Shown here: positions 45,520 to 57,985 of the stretch, piece after piece
Position numbering within the stretch: position 1 is the stretch's first letter
Layout: the number at the start of each line of letters is the position of its first letter
From: Marsupella aquatica
Taxonomy: Eukaryota; Marchantiophyta
Direction: 5' to 3'
DNA: 64,000 nucleotides
NCBI GenBank assembly: GCA_973895155.1
Contig: OZ316892.1
Coordinates: 28,830,001-28,894,000, forward strand
Position numbers and translations under genes: made by a program
The notes under the pieces: model-generated
Databases searched by the model: none
Seen by the model: only the letters and a program-made list of their open reading frames with translations
Told to the model about the DNA's origin: nothing

Positions 45520-46070
45520 TTGGAGGAAAGGCAAGATGTGAGGTGAAGGCAAGATTTTGAGTGATCTAGATGTCAAGGTGAGGGCGAGATTTCGAAGAGA
45601 GGCAGCAATGGCAAGATGTCGAGGAGAGGCAAAGATGTCAAGCGAGGGCAAGATGTCGAGGAGGCACAAAGATGTTAAGCAAAGGCAAGATGTCGAGTGA
45701 GAGCAAGATGTCGAGGAGAGAAAGATGTCGAGGAGATGGTAAGATGTCAAAGCAAGCACAAGATATTGAGGCGAAGCAAAGTTGTTGAGGCGAGGGCCAG
45801 ATGTTGAGAAGAGGCAAAGATGTCCAAGCGAAGGTAAGATATCGAGGGGAGGGAAAGATATCAAAGAGGGGCAAAAATGTTGAGATGAGTGCAAGATGTC
45901 GAGGCTAGGGCAAGATGTCAAGGCAAGGGCAAGATGTTGAGATGAGAGCAAGATGTAGAGGCAAGGGCAAGATGTCAAGGTGAGGGGAAAGATGTCGGGA
46001 CGAGGGCAAGATGCTGAGATGAGGGAAAGGTGTTGAGGCAAGGCGAAGACGTGAAAACGAGGCAAAAGAT
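45520..46070 (+). repeat. Long ~19-20 bp minisatellite (GGCAAGATGTCGAGG type)
   Basis: More than 20 degenerate copies of a GGGCAAGATGTCGAGGCGA-like word run across the block. Minus-strand frames of 204 and 78 codons through it give the monotonous peptide LDILPSxRHLALA, which reflects the repeat. A remnant of the same family occurs at about 46362-46430 and another at 40145-40335. Confidence 0.85.
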
Positions 46071-48076
46071 AAATAATTGCGGAGAAAGACAATGTTCAAA
46101 AATAAATCAAAGGAAATAAAAGCGAAAAGACAAACACAAAAGGCAAAGTGGGAGAAACCCAACAAAAGGGACTTAGAGGTTATCGTATCCATAGCTATGG
46201 AGTTTTGCAGATCAAGGGTCAACAAAAAAACTTCTTTAATTTCATTGAATGGTTGAGGTCAAATCCAGCCTAATCTTGCGACTTTAAGCATATGATGCCC
46301 TAAAATGGATGGGATCCCTTATTATATTGTGTGATAGCCCAATGCCCATGCTTTATAGAGAAGATATTGAGGCAAGGTAAGGATGTCGAGGCAAAGGAAA
46401 GGTGTCAAGGCAAGGCAAGAATGTTGACCGAGGCTACAAAAAAATGTCAGATTGGCTAGTCAAATCCATGCAGCTTCTCTAAAGTTGGGTTAGAAGGGAC
46501 ATAATATTTGCTGACAAAGACTCTTGCTTCAATGTCTGCACAAGAAGATAAGAGATTTGCAAATGTCCAATTGTGCTAGACATGTGCAGTCGAGGGCAGG
46601 CCTTCCACTCCAATCCCTCTCCTCCAACATAGTGTGCCTTGTGCAATTAACTCACTGACTCACTCAAAAAGTTTTGACTTGGACCATAGACTTGGGACCA
46701 CCAAATCCTATGATTGACTGTAATTTTCATTGTCATTAATGATTGAATCCAAGGCCCCATCCTCTTGAGCAACCTACCTCTCCTCCAAGGAGAGCTAGAA
46801 AGTTGGCGATGAAATCTAACAATCTTCACGAAGGGCATGACTTTCTTGGGGTCTCAGTTCAATTCAAGAGCCCTGCAACCCATACATGCAATAGTGAAAA
46901 GACAAAGTTTAAAGGAGAACCCGTCTACTTTTACCATGATTTGTCAAATGCCAACAGAACTTGTCGTTAAAACAAATATTCAAGTCTAGAATGCAAGGAA
47001 AAACTAAGGATTATTAGGTGGTCACTGATTTCTCTTGCACTGCTCCAAGTAGTTTTTTAAACACGCAACCAAGATTTATTCCCTATCTACCGTTGATGAC
47101 AAAACAAAAAATAAAAGTCAAAACACAATCCAATAGATAAGCTTTGATAATCCATTAGGGATAACAATGGCTTTTAGCAAAATGATAACTTAAACACATA
47201 GCCCTAAACAATTTTTACCTAAGTCTCTAATCCTAAAGAGGCAACTTGTGTGATTCATAGCACCTTGCAACACCTTGGGAGCTTCAAGGTTGATGTTGGG
47301 GAAGAAGCAAGAACTCCAAAAGTTTAGCTCACAACACTAGCTTGCATAGCAACTCCAGAGCGTACCAGCAACTCAAACCTCCACAAATTTTATTCAAAAA
47401 TGGGTTATTCAATCTGTAAACTTCAACATAAAAAGGGTGGAATTGGAAAATTACAGTTTCAAATGCAAGGCTAATGAAAGGGACCTCATGTACCTCAAAT
47501 GCACAATGTTAAAAGTAGTTGAAGCCAAACCATTCCCTAAACAAGAATGCAGATAAGCTCAATTGCCTTGCACCTCACAAATTAAGGAGACATGTGAAAG
47601 GAAGAACAAATATCAACATTCAAGGGTATAACCATTGTGACAACAAATAGCAAACAACAAACAATTACTTGTAATAGCAAATGGGTGTAACTTTTTGGAT
47701 TTTTTTTGGATTTTTTTTTTTGGAGTCGATATTTTTTGCTAGCGCCGGGAGCTACTAATAGTATCACCTTACACTAGCACAAAATTGTCATGTTTTAGAT
47801 TATTTTGAAAATTGTGACTTTCAATGATATATTTTTAGATTGTCTATTTTGCTTGTAACAATAAAGTTTTTCTTGTAACAGGAAATGTTTCAATGCTCGT
47901 ATAGTATATCTGTTTGTTGTCACGATGAACCCTCAACATTCAACAATCATAAAAAGCTTATTGAAGAAAAAACATTCAACAATCTAAAATTTATTAACCT
48001 CTAGGGTTGCAAACTAAAACTAGTCAATCATAAGTTTAAATTTAAGTTCTTTCAATCAAAATTGAACTTTGTAGTC
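46071..48076. other. AT-rich intergenic DNA
   Basis: Apart from the short minisatellite remnant at 46362-46430 and a T-homopolymer stretch near 47699-47722, nothing was recognised. All frames are short. Confidence 0.3.
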
Positions 48077-48081
48077 GTGCA

Positions 48082-48373
48082 TGTTGGGGATAATCCCTAT
48101 CTCAAGACACCATACACATGTGAACACCATACAAAGTAGTCGACATAGCGAGTACGTGATTCACCTCGATCATGAGGCTACGTCCACCGGAAAGCAAGAG
48201 ACCTTTATTTCTCTCTTGCCCAACTCCAACAATGAATTGAAGATCCACCAGGGGCTGGCATTAACCCTGGTTATATACAACATGCATCACTACTAACCTC
48301 AGCTAAGTTCTAACCTGAGTTAGCCTAACTGTGGTTAGCTCTAGAATCATAAGACTAAGAGCAATACTCAACA
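48082..48373 (-). mobile_element. Second solo Ty1/copia LTR
   Basis: It begins TGTTGGGGAT and ends TACTCAACA, 292 bp. On the minus strand it aligns with the solo LTR at 7213 and the LTR at 60170 through GTGATTCACCTCG and GAGGCTACGTCCA. Flanks GTGCA (48077-48081) and GTGCG (48374-48378) match at four of five bases, as expected for an old target duplication. Confidence 0.75.
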
Positions 48374-48378
48374 GTGCG

Positions 48379-51300
48379 CTTAGAGTCAATAAGTGCATAC
48401 AAGTCAGTGCTATGATGACAACAAATTACAAGATGATTTAAGGTAAGACTCAGTAGCGGGGAAAAATTATGGCAATGACCTTCCCGACCACCCATCAATC
48501 CATGTAAGAAATAACAGCAAATGCAAACAACATAGGCTCGCGATTGCTGTTGGATCACATCAGCTGAAGTTTGTTTTCTCAAGGATGACTCAAAGATGGC
48601 GCCAAGCACTACTTGGGAGGTGAAGGGACAACTGACAAGATTAATAAGAACACCATGATTGACTATAAGGGGTTGGTGATGTTACCTAAATTGACAAGCC
48701 TTATCTCAGATTTTTAATGCAGCCATAGCAGCCCATGCTATAGCAACAGCAATGGAAGCAACAATAGCTTGTCCACTCGAGAACTTGATGGGTCCTTGTA
48801 TTTGGTCTCATCAATAGTCTACAACTTAACATATAATATTTTCATGTCACAAAGAATAATGCACATCCCTTCAAAACCCTAATCTCCCTCTAATAAGGAC
48901 AATGACAATACTAATTAAGGTCACAGACACTATTATTAACATTCATTATAGTAGGAACCACATTGAACATACATAAATAAGCTAGAAATACTACTCTCAA
49001 AGCCTTATCAAATTTTCCGTTATCACTCTATACTTTCTCCTTGGGTTGGTATTTATTCAGGCTGGTCCAAAAAATCTGCACATGGGAAGTCGAGAGAAAT
49101 AGGAAGTTCAATGAAAAGCTCACCCATGGGATAATGCTCAGACAACAAGGTAATACTTTGTCATTAAGGGGAGGATGTGTTAACTGAAAATGACTACATT
49201 TATTTTGCCAACGTTACACATTTGAATAAGACACAAAAACAAGATTGTAAATAGTTGAAACTAATGTGCTTGCCGGTAGATATGGAGAAAGATTGGATTT
49301 TTCTATGGACTTTTTGTGAGGAGATATACAAACCAGGAACAAATGGCTCACAAAAAAAATTCAAATAAAATTTCAATGGTCGCAACATCAATACATGAAA
49401 ATCAATCAATCAAAAGAATTTCACAACAAGAAAACCAAAACACGGATCATCAATGGTTGCCTCTTCTTCTTTCCATAAAACAAAACCAAAAGATACAACA
49501 TTGCCTACCAAGGAGACCGAAATGACAAGACCATAGAAAGCACCACAAAATAAGCTCAGGTTCTCTGAATGCAAGCCTTCTCATCTCTATGCAATGAACT
49601 TGACAGCTTCCGCATAGAACCAAGGAATGAGGTAGCTAATCAATAAGCACTCAACTCAAGAGCAAGCAACAACTTAAAGGCCTAAGTAAGTCTAATTTGC
49701 ACAACACCAAATAATGCTCACCTCCTATTGAGGACTCATGATTTCGTGATCCTTGCTTCCTTCCCATCTCGAACCTCTTGTCAACAGTGAGAAACCCTAA
49801 CATCAATGTTCCAGTGTTACAAGTAAAACTCATACTACACAGTTGCACTTGACAGAACCTACATTCGGTAGCTGAACCTTAGAAATACTGAAGGATTGAA
49901 AAAAGTTACTAGATAGGGCAGAAGAATCACATTGGCTTGGGGATACCTACTAACTATGTCTAGTGGAACATTAAGATGAATAGCAAAACACACAAAAAAG
50001 CATATTAACCTCCAAAAAATCAACCAAACTTAGCACAAGGTAACATCTAGGTACTCATCCCTTCTACAATAATATTCTCAACTAACTACAAAATTGGAAT
50101 TATAGTAAAAGAGATTGTCAATAAAAGGCAATTTATGTCACATCTTAAAATCCTCGTACAAGAGAGATTTCAATCTAGGGTCCTAGACACACTCCTCCAC
50201 TATTATCAAACAAGAACCTTTTATCTTCAAGTCAAGATCTTCAACACACAACACAAACTCCATCCGCCTCCCCCCACCAAAGCTTCTCCACTTCAAATCA
50301 TCATTGAATAGAACCTAGGACCGAGCCTAGAAAGTATGCACATAAACCCCTACACAAGCAAAAACCCTTGTTAAAACACCAAAGCTTCAAAACATTAACC
50401 TAACAAATAGGGAGACTGAGGGCAATGCTGAGAGACAAAATGTGGGGAAAAATGACCAAAAAATGTGTCTCATGATAAAGCACCCCTCAGATTGCCCTCC
50501 TTGGTGGTTTGGTCCCTCCTTCAAAATCCCCTTACTTAGACTATCTAATCTAGGGCATAAAGAGATCAACGTACCGAGGACAAGAGCAATTTTGCCTTTT
50601 CATCATACTTCAACTCTAGCTCTTCTTTCATCTTCAATTTTTTTGGATCAATTTCAGTAAGAGGGAATCCTCCATTAGCAAAAGTTCCTCAAACATTCAC
50701 CACAAATTTGCCGCCACCTTTAGCTCTTCATCGACTTTTAGTTCATCATATCATGTAGTCATTTCATTGTTCGCCTTTTCTATCTCCATCTTCTTACATT
50801 GTGCTAGGTTTGACCAATGTTAGCTTGCCTCCTCGTCTCCATCCGCCAACAACGTGCCAAGTTTGACCAGTGTCAATCCATCTTTGTCTTCATCTTTTGA
50901 CAATGTGCTAGATTCGACTAGTGTCAGCCCATCTTTTCTGTCTCCATCTCCTAACAATGTGTCAGGTTTGACGACTGTTAGCCTCATAGCTTGTACGTGT
51001 TCTTAGAGAGCTAGATGTGTTGTGCGCTCCCTAAAAGGTATCACATGGGGTTATTAAATAAATTTTTGAGCTTTTTAAGAATTATAGTTACCTCTTTGTA
51101 TATAATTTTAGTCTAGTGTAAGGTTTTAGGCCTAAGTCAACTTTAAACCTAGAAGATTGAGTAAGGAATTTATTAACAATAAATTTAAGGGATAACAATT
51201 GTCTTTTGACGATATTTTAATCAAATCTTTGCAGATCATAAAAAAATCTGATTTCTAGTAATTAGATACATTTTTAGACAGAGAAGTCTACCCTAAAAAT

Positions 51301-52773
51301 TTCAGGCAAAACGGACGTGTAGTTAGGAAGTTATGGCCATTACCATCTCGCAAGTTAACACTTTGACTCTTTGACACTTCGATTAATTTTTTGGGTTTTG
51401 TGATTTTCTACTATATTGACATCTTTCAATATTTTATGAATAGACTTAGATTAGTCCAAAACATCTGAGTGTTTGCTAGGTGATAGATTATAGATAGAGG
51501 AAGGCACTAGCAAACTTTTAATGCAAATAGAGTTCAGATTAGATTTTTTAAAAATCATAAAAAATAGGGGTTTAATAGTTTTGTTGTAGAATCGCTAAGC
51601 CACTAGTTTAGCCGTTTCATCGCAAGTTAACCAAGGGGTATTCATGAGTGAAAAGATGGTACTCTAATATGGGCGAGGATATTCAAAAGAAGATGAAAGA
51701 AGAGGTAGAGGATAATCAAAGGAGTAAAAGAGATATATAAAATTACTTTGTCGGTGATCAGCCTGATTGAGACATGAAATTAGGTACGAATGAAAACTCA
51801 ACCTACCATTGATTGATGAGATATGGTAGTTGGAAAATTCACTGATTACAAAGAGTGTAATTGAAGAGCCAGGTCGAACTGAAGATGACAATGTCAACAT
51901 CACAAATTGTCAAAGAGAAAATCACAGAAAATTCATGGTAAGAAAACTCAGCAACAACAAATATTTTCTAGAGCCACATTTGCTTGACCAAATTGGCTAA
52001 TATATTTTATAGATTTAGAAGGGAAGTAGATGCACCAAAATGATAATTCTAGTAACAAGGGTTTAGGGTATTAAGAAAGGTTCAGGTGAAACTAAAATAC
52101 TATTAAACCCTACTTCACCATACTTGCAGACCAACACATCACGGAAATTAGTTTTCTTACGACATATGATCCTAATATTTTCAAGAGAAAATAAAACAAG
52201 AATATCATCTGGACTCCTATTCAGATCCATGACTTCAATAAAAGACAAAGATAATGCATTCTCACTCTTTTCGGTACGACACTATTGAGTATACTATTGG
52301 CTCGTTAGAAGCCATAACAGCAGTTGCAAACTGAGCTCCAAAATGATAGGTTAAATGTTGCCTCATGGATGGTTTGTCTAAAAGATGGACTCTAATCAAA
52401 AACGGATTACGAAAGGGAAAATCAAGGATAATTCTCTCCTGGATTCATGATGACTCTCCTATTCCTTTGCTATCCGGGCCAAAGGATGCCTCGCCCCTAA
52501 ATTCCCAAAGAAACCTTATTCCCTAAGGTCCCATCTATAAGTCTACCACTCATTCCTTTGCTATCCGGGCCAAAGGACGCCCCACTACTATGTTTAAGGC
52601 GCAAAGAACTTCACAACCTTGAATGATAAACACTGCGGAATGAGGGGAGAGTGTCTCTCACCACTTTATTTATAGTGCACACCAAGAGGGCATGGATCAA
52701 GCCCAAGCACTTGGATAAAGGCCAAGTGGCAAGCATCAAATACCTAAGAGTGTGCTAGTACTGTTCATAGTTG
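48379..52773. other. AT-rich intergenic DNA, probably old transposon sequence
   Basis: No coding domain was recognised. It contains four ~53 bp tandem units (50790-50990) and a directly repeated word CCTTTGCTATCCGGGCCAAA (52471-52490 and 52557-52576). The right part probably belongs to the LTR of the gypsy element, whose outer end I could not fix. Confidence 0.35.
50790..50990 (+). repeat. Four-copy ~53 bp tandem repeat
   Basis: GTGCTAGGTTTGACC-like words start near 50801, 50854, 50905 and 50959, each followed by GTGTCAGCC- and CATCTC-like words. The copies are diverged. Confidence 0.75.
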
Positions 52774-52960
52774 ATGAAACTACTTTTAGTAGGTAGAACT
52801 ACCATGCATTGATGGAACTACTGTGCGTTGGTGGACCTACTATGCGTTGGTGAAACTACTATGCGTTGTGGACCTATTATGCGCTAGTGGACCTACTGTG
52901 CGTTGTTAGATCTATTGTGTGTTGGTAGAACTACTCATATGCATTGGTGGAACTACTGTA
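52774..52960 (+). repeat. ~21 bp minisatellite inside the gypsy LTR
   Basis: About eight to nine copies of an ACCTACTATGCGTTGGTGG-like unit in a row, each varying at a few bases. It lies between the presumed LTR end at 53089 and the AT-rich DNA to the left. Confidence 0.85.
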
Positions 52961-53088
52961 ATCTGTTAATATAGCTAAAGAAGTTAATAAAGTCTAAAAT
53001 TAATAATTTAACTATTAAACTACTTATATAATCTATAACATATTAAAACAAACAATTTTTTATAACTTAAGAGAAATCACGACATATC

Positions 53089-55200
53089 ACCCCTACCAAA
53101 CCTGTGCATCCTCCGGTATGCATCACACCTAGAATCACTACATGTCTTCTTCATCTAAAGCCTCATAGTCGTCTGGTTCAAACTCTTCCTCTGTCACAAA
53201 TCGAGTTCGTCGTTTAAACAATTTCACTCACTTCCCTGCATAGGGATTGCGATGAATTGCTCCATCAAGTTCTCTTACCACATATGTTGCATTATGACGA
53301 ACCTCCTCCACCACAAATGGTCTTCTCCAACGACGTGCAAACTTCTTCAGAATAGAATATTGCTGTTCCAACCCTCCCTCATAGATCAAGACCCAATCTC
53401 CATTCTAGATGGGAATTGGTCTCAAACGATGGATCTTGTCAAATCGCTCCTTATTATTTTCATGAGCCTCCTTTAGCCTTAGTAACGCCTCCTCAATCTT
53501 CTTCTTGGTCTGGCTAAAGTGCTCAATCCTTCGCTCCAACAACTTTTCTCGGGAGATTCTATCTTGTCATTCAATCATCCTCCAACTTTGAATATTTTCC
53601 TCAATCGGCATCAAAGACAAATGTCCAGAGACTAATTCGGTAGGCGTAATTCTTGTTGTGATAGTGCATGTCATTCGATCTGCCAAAAGAGCAAACGGTA
53701 GAAGATTGAGCCAAAGCGATGGTTTTCCTCGGCAAAATTTCACCAAGGCATTCACAATCAGTGGGTACCCTCACTCAATCTTTCCATTTCCTTCTGGGTT
53801 GTAGGCAATAGTAAGTTTGAGCTTGATGTTGAACCGGTCGAAAAATTATGCAACTTCTTCATAATTCAATTCTCCTCTATCTGCTCTCATTTGCACAAAA
53901 CAATCATGACGTGCTATAACGTTTTCAAGTATGAACTTGCATACTGCTTCTATAGTGTTAGAGGTCAAAGCCCTTCCTTCAACATCAGAAGATAAATTTT
54001 CTCTTGCAAGGACAAGGTACTTTGCCCCCCTAATTCTCCATGGCATGTGCACCACATCTATTGCCCATTGAAAATGTAAAGAAAGAGGACTAGTGTGATT
54101 AAGTCCATCTCTAAACCAAACTTTAGAGTAATATTGACAACTCTCACAAGATCCAACATAGGATTTTACATCCACATACATGTTTGACCACCAGTACCAC
54201 CTTTGAACCCGCTCATAGGTAGCTCTAACTCCTTGATGTCCTACTTCAACAACATCATGAAAATCCCATAAGACTCTCTTCTTCTCTTCATCTGTATCAA
54301 GAACTCTACAAAGAACATGTCCTTTCTTCAAAGATTTTCTCCATAAAACACCATCCTTTAGCATGAACTTGTAAGCCTTCTTTCGTAATTGTTGAAACTT
54401 CTCTTCTATCATTTCAATAGGCCTTTGAAGAGTACTAAGGTACCTTCCAATCAAGAGCAACTCTCCAAATAGAGGTCCTCTTGAAATGTTAAGATCTCAA
54501 ACTCTCCATTCATCACTTGAACCGCCTCCACTTCATTCTGATCATAGCGGGCTCTTAAAAGCATATCTGCTACTGGATTATCTTTTCCAGCAATGTGTCG
54601 AAGCTCGGGGTTGATCATCCTAATAAAAGCTATCCAACGTAGCATAGCAATGTCTGGAGTATCACAGTTAGCAATCATCCCTAAAAGTGGTAAACAATCA
54701 GTCTCAAGAATGACTTGTGCTCCAATCAAGTAGACTTTTTCTTGACACAAGGCTATCCTTGCTCCCCACAACTCTCGCTTGATTTGAGGGTAGTGCCTTT
54801 ATCTTGCTGAAAAGATCTTAGCTCCAAACCTTGCTGCAAATCTTCTTCCCTCATCATCCTGCCCTACCGCCCATCCAACAGCATCAAGACTTGAATCTAC
54901 AGTGACAATGATGGGTCTTCCATCATAGCATAAGGGACGTAAAATAAGAGGACTAAGTAAGGTCTCCTTTAACCTTTGCATAGCCTCCTTATGTGCCTCT
55001 GTCCAAACAAAGTGCATATTCTTCCTCAATAATCCGTACAAAGGATTAGCAATATGTGCAAAGTGAAGAATCCAGATTATATAGAACAAGCAAGTGCCAA
55101 GGAACCTTCGCACCTCCGAAGTTGACCTACAATCTTTCATCTGATTGATTGCATCTACCTTTCCTCCATTTGACTTCCTCCCATCAACTCTAGTGGTGAC
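53089..55200 (-). mobile_element. Ty3/gypsy retrotransposon, truncated pol and 3' LTR edge
   Basis: Minus-strand order from the right: reverse transcriptase thumb/connection (VDAINQMKDCRSTSEVRRFL; ANPLYGLLRKN), then RNase H (IVTVDSSLDAVGWAVGQDD; LETDCLPLLGMIA; HIAGKDNPVADML), integrase zinc-binding domain (GHQGVRATYERVQRWYWW...CESCQYY), core (AIDVVHMPWRIRGAKYLVLARENLS) and a C-terminal domain ending in NATYVVRELDGAIHRNPYAGK and KLFKRRTRFVTEEEFEPDDY. Stops and frame changes interrupt every domain, and Gag, protease and reverse transcriptase palm are missing beyond 55200. A purine tract (GGTAGGGG) sits just before TGATATGTCG at 53089, the expected start of the 3' LTR on this strand. Confidence 0.88.
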
Positions 55201-57985
55201 CCTCCCACCACGTGCCCGTCCAAACTCGTTTCTCAACCTTGAAACAAGTCGAACCTTGCACTAACATGGAATGTTGGGGCAAGTTCTCCCCGACTATACT
55301 CCTTGTCGTTAGCGACCCCTCCCATACGAAGCCGCACTTGCCCTCGTCAGCACAACCGTCGCTCAACGGTCTTTGCTATCTGCACAAGCAACCAACCAAC
55401 CGGTAAGAACTTGTCTTGATCTCGGAACTCCCAAGACCATTGTCTTGCCTCAAGCTCAACAGTCGTTAGTACGTAGGTCAGCGGATAGAGCCTCCCAGGC
55501 CCGCATGGCCTTGCCATAAGCTGAAACTAAGGTCGACATCACTGTTCGTCCAGAACAGTCTATCTACCGGATGTCGCCCAAGCTTCCCTACTTTCTACCC
55601 GTCAATGGCTGACCGCCCTGCCTCCAGGACATGCCCATGGCCTAAACTCAGTTTGTCACAAACTAGTAGTAACACGCCGGGACCATTCAGTTTCTAGATC
55701 TTAGCCACCTCTCTCCGAAACCGGGTTCCGCTCAACCTCTCACCATGCATCAGGACCAGATCTCAATGGCAGCCCCCAGAGTCTACTTGGTTCTACCTCT
55801 CCAACATCAGGTCCCCGTGGGAATCAAATGCAATTTGGTCACTGTTCGACTTCGGATCGGCAAAAGGGACTCCCCCCATTGCAAGCCTCAAAACCAAAAT
55901 CATCCAATACACAATCAGAGAGCATCATGAGGTAGCTTTCTTCATTAGCTTTCCAACGAGCCCAAGAACTCCCCCAACGGAGATCCGGTCGTCGAGTTAT
56001 GTTTGTTTCCGCCTCAAAACTTGAAACGACGTATCTTCGTTGATTGCGATCAGCTCGAGCTCAAACTTGAGAGGACCACTCCCCTCATATATGCTTCTGG
56101 GGACCTGCCATCCCCGGACCAGCTTTGGTCCCCTATCTTTGGCCCCCTACCCGAGGGTAATTAAAACCTTCTGTAACTTGGCCTCGAGCGCAAATTATGC
56201 CATAAGGAACTAAAAGTTACGGTCCTAATCCCGCTCTGGTCCAGGCAACTCCCTCTTGGTCCATCGATGCGCGGCGACTCTAATCGAGTCTAAATCGGCC
56301 ATAACTTTTGGCCCCTAGGTCCGTTGGCCAAAAAATATGCGGCCCCATGATCGGGCTCATGTGGGGCTTCTCAGGCCCCTATGGTGATCCGTTGGAAAAA
56401 TAGTTCATTTTTCTGTGATCGGCAACGGGCCCAAATTACAAGTATGCGGCTTGAGTCGGCCATAACTTTTGGCCCCTAGGTCCGTTGGCCGAGAAATATA
56501 CGGCCCCATGATTGAGTTCACAGAGGTGGCAAAAGCATTAGACTGCAAGTTAGGCTTTGACAAGTGTTGGGGAGGCTTGGATGGTGGTTGGAGCTTGAGT
56601 TTAGGTTGTTTGGAATTGGTCCATGATTTTGTTGTTGTCTGGTCTTTATTTGCTCAAAACATTCACTTGGATTTAGTATCTGGTTTATGGTGGAGAGGCG
56701 GCGGGCAGTTGTTGGGCTGCTAGTGAATTACTGGCAAGTGCTTGGTTGGTGTGAAGTGGGCTGGAGGAGAAAGTTGTAAATTCTGATGGGGGAGGCAGGT
56801 CAGGAGCTTAAGGGAGAGCTTGGAGGGAATGAGGGGATTTATTCTTCATTCTCACTTTCTTAGAGTTGAGAGCTTGGAGATGGGGAAAAGAGATATTGCC
56901 ATGATTGTGAGTAAAAGAGCCATAGCTTCTCTCTTCTAGGTGCCTACTGTTTGAAGGGCCTAGTTGAGTGTTGGGAGGTAAATTCTATGATGGAAGAGGG
57001 ACCTGGGAAGTAGATGTGAAGGAATTGGGCTTATGTGTGCTTGGAGGTGTGTTGCCTAACCTTGAGTGCATCTGCCTTGGTAATTGACTTGTTCATTCAC
57101 CTACCGGTGTGAATTTGTCTTGCCTTGGGGGTTTGTATAGCTTGGAAGGGGCACCTTTGTTGCAATCCTTACCCAATATCTAGAACATTGAAGGTGAGGT
57201 GGAAACTATTGGCTTCACTCTTGAGCGGAAATGCTGGCCAATTTTCCACTCAGTTTGGGAGAATGAAACATTGAAGGATGATAAGTAACGAGTATGGAAG
57301 GAGAAAAGCTTTTCTCCATGGTTGAGGCTTTGCTTGCTTGAGAGTTGAAGTTCTTGAAGTTATTATGATGGTGTAGGACAAGAGTAGATAGGCTATTTTG
57401 AAGCCTTGTTTTTGATAGACTTGTTGGAGGGGTTGAGATGCAATCTTATACATACTATTTGGTGTTACTTGCTAGGAGGGTCTTGATGGAGACCTACTTT
57501 TGACTTAGAAAAACCTATAGTTATTGATTATTGAGGAGAAGTTGTCCTCAATTTTGTAAATGGATGAGTTATTTTGCTTTGGCTATGGATGAGGTGGATA
57601 AATTTGTGATGCTTAGTTGATTAGAAGTCTTGTTGCTTAGAGTTGTCTTGTTGGTAACCGTCTACTATCTCAAGCAGCCATACACCGAGCGTGTTTCTCA
57701 AGACCTTTCCCATTTTTTTGCTTATCCTTAGGATAGCGTCCTGATGGAGAAGCTTGCAAGTTCTTTGCGGCCTCCACAATAAGTAGCTTTTGCTTAGTTT
57801 GTGTCAACAACTCCAAATTTTATTTGATGTAGTGCTTGAATTGAGAGTTGCATCAAACTATGTAAAAACTTTTATAAGACTTTGATATATGCACATTTCA
57901 CTCTCATTTTTTTCAATTTGCTTGAAGCATGTGGAAACACAAGTGATCACAATGTATCATCCCTACGGGTAGCACGACGCCTCTG
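55201..57985. other. Repetitive GC-rich block then GT-rich intergenic DNA
   Basis: From 55272 (TGTTGGGGCAAG) to about 56520 the DNA is GC-rich and lacks long frames. It includes a ~64 bp direct repeat with GGCCATAACTTTTGGCCCCT at about 56299 and 56458. It may be LTR or leader of a gypsy-like element, but no second end was found. From 56520 to 57985 the plus strand is rich in G and T, with no gene recognised. Confidence 0.35.

Noticed and set aside
45478-46092. 204-codon minus-strand frame
   Set aside because: It lies wholly in the 19-20 bp minisatellite and encodes a monotonous repeat peptide.
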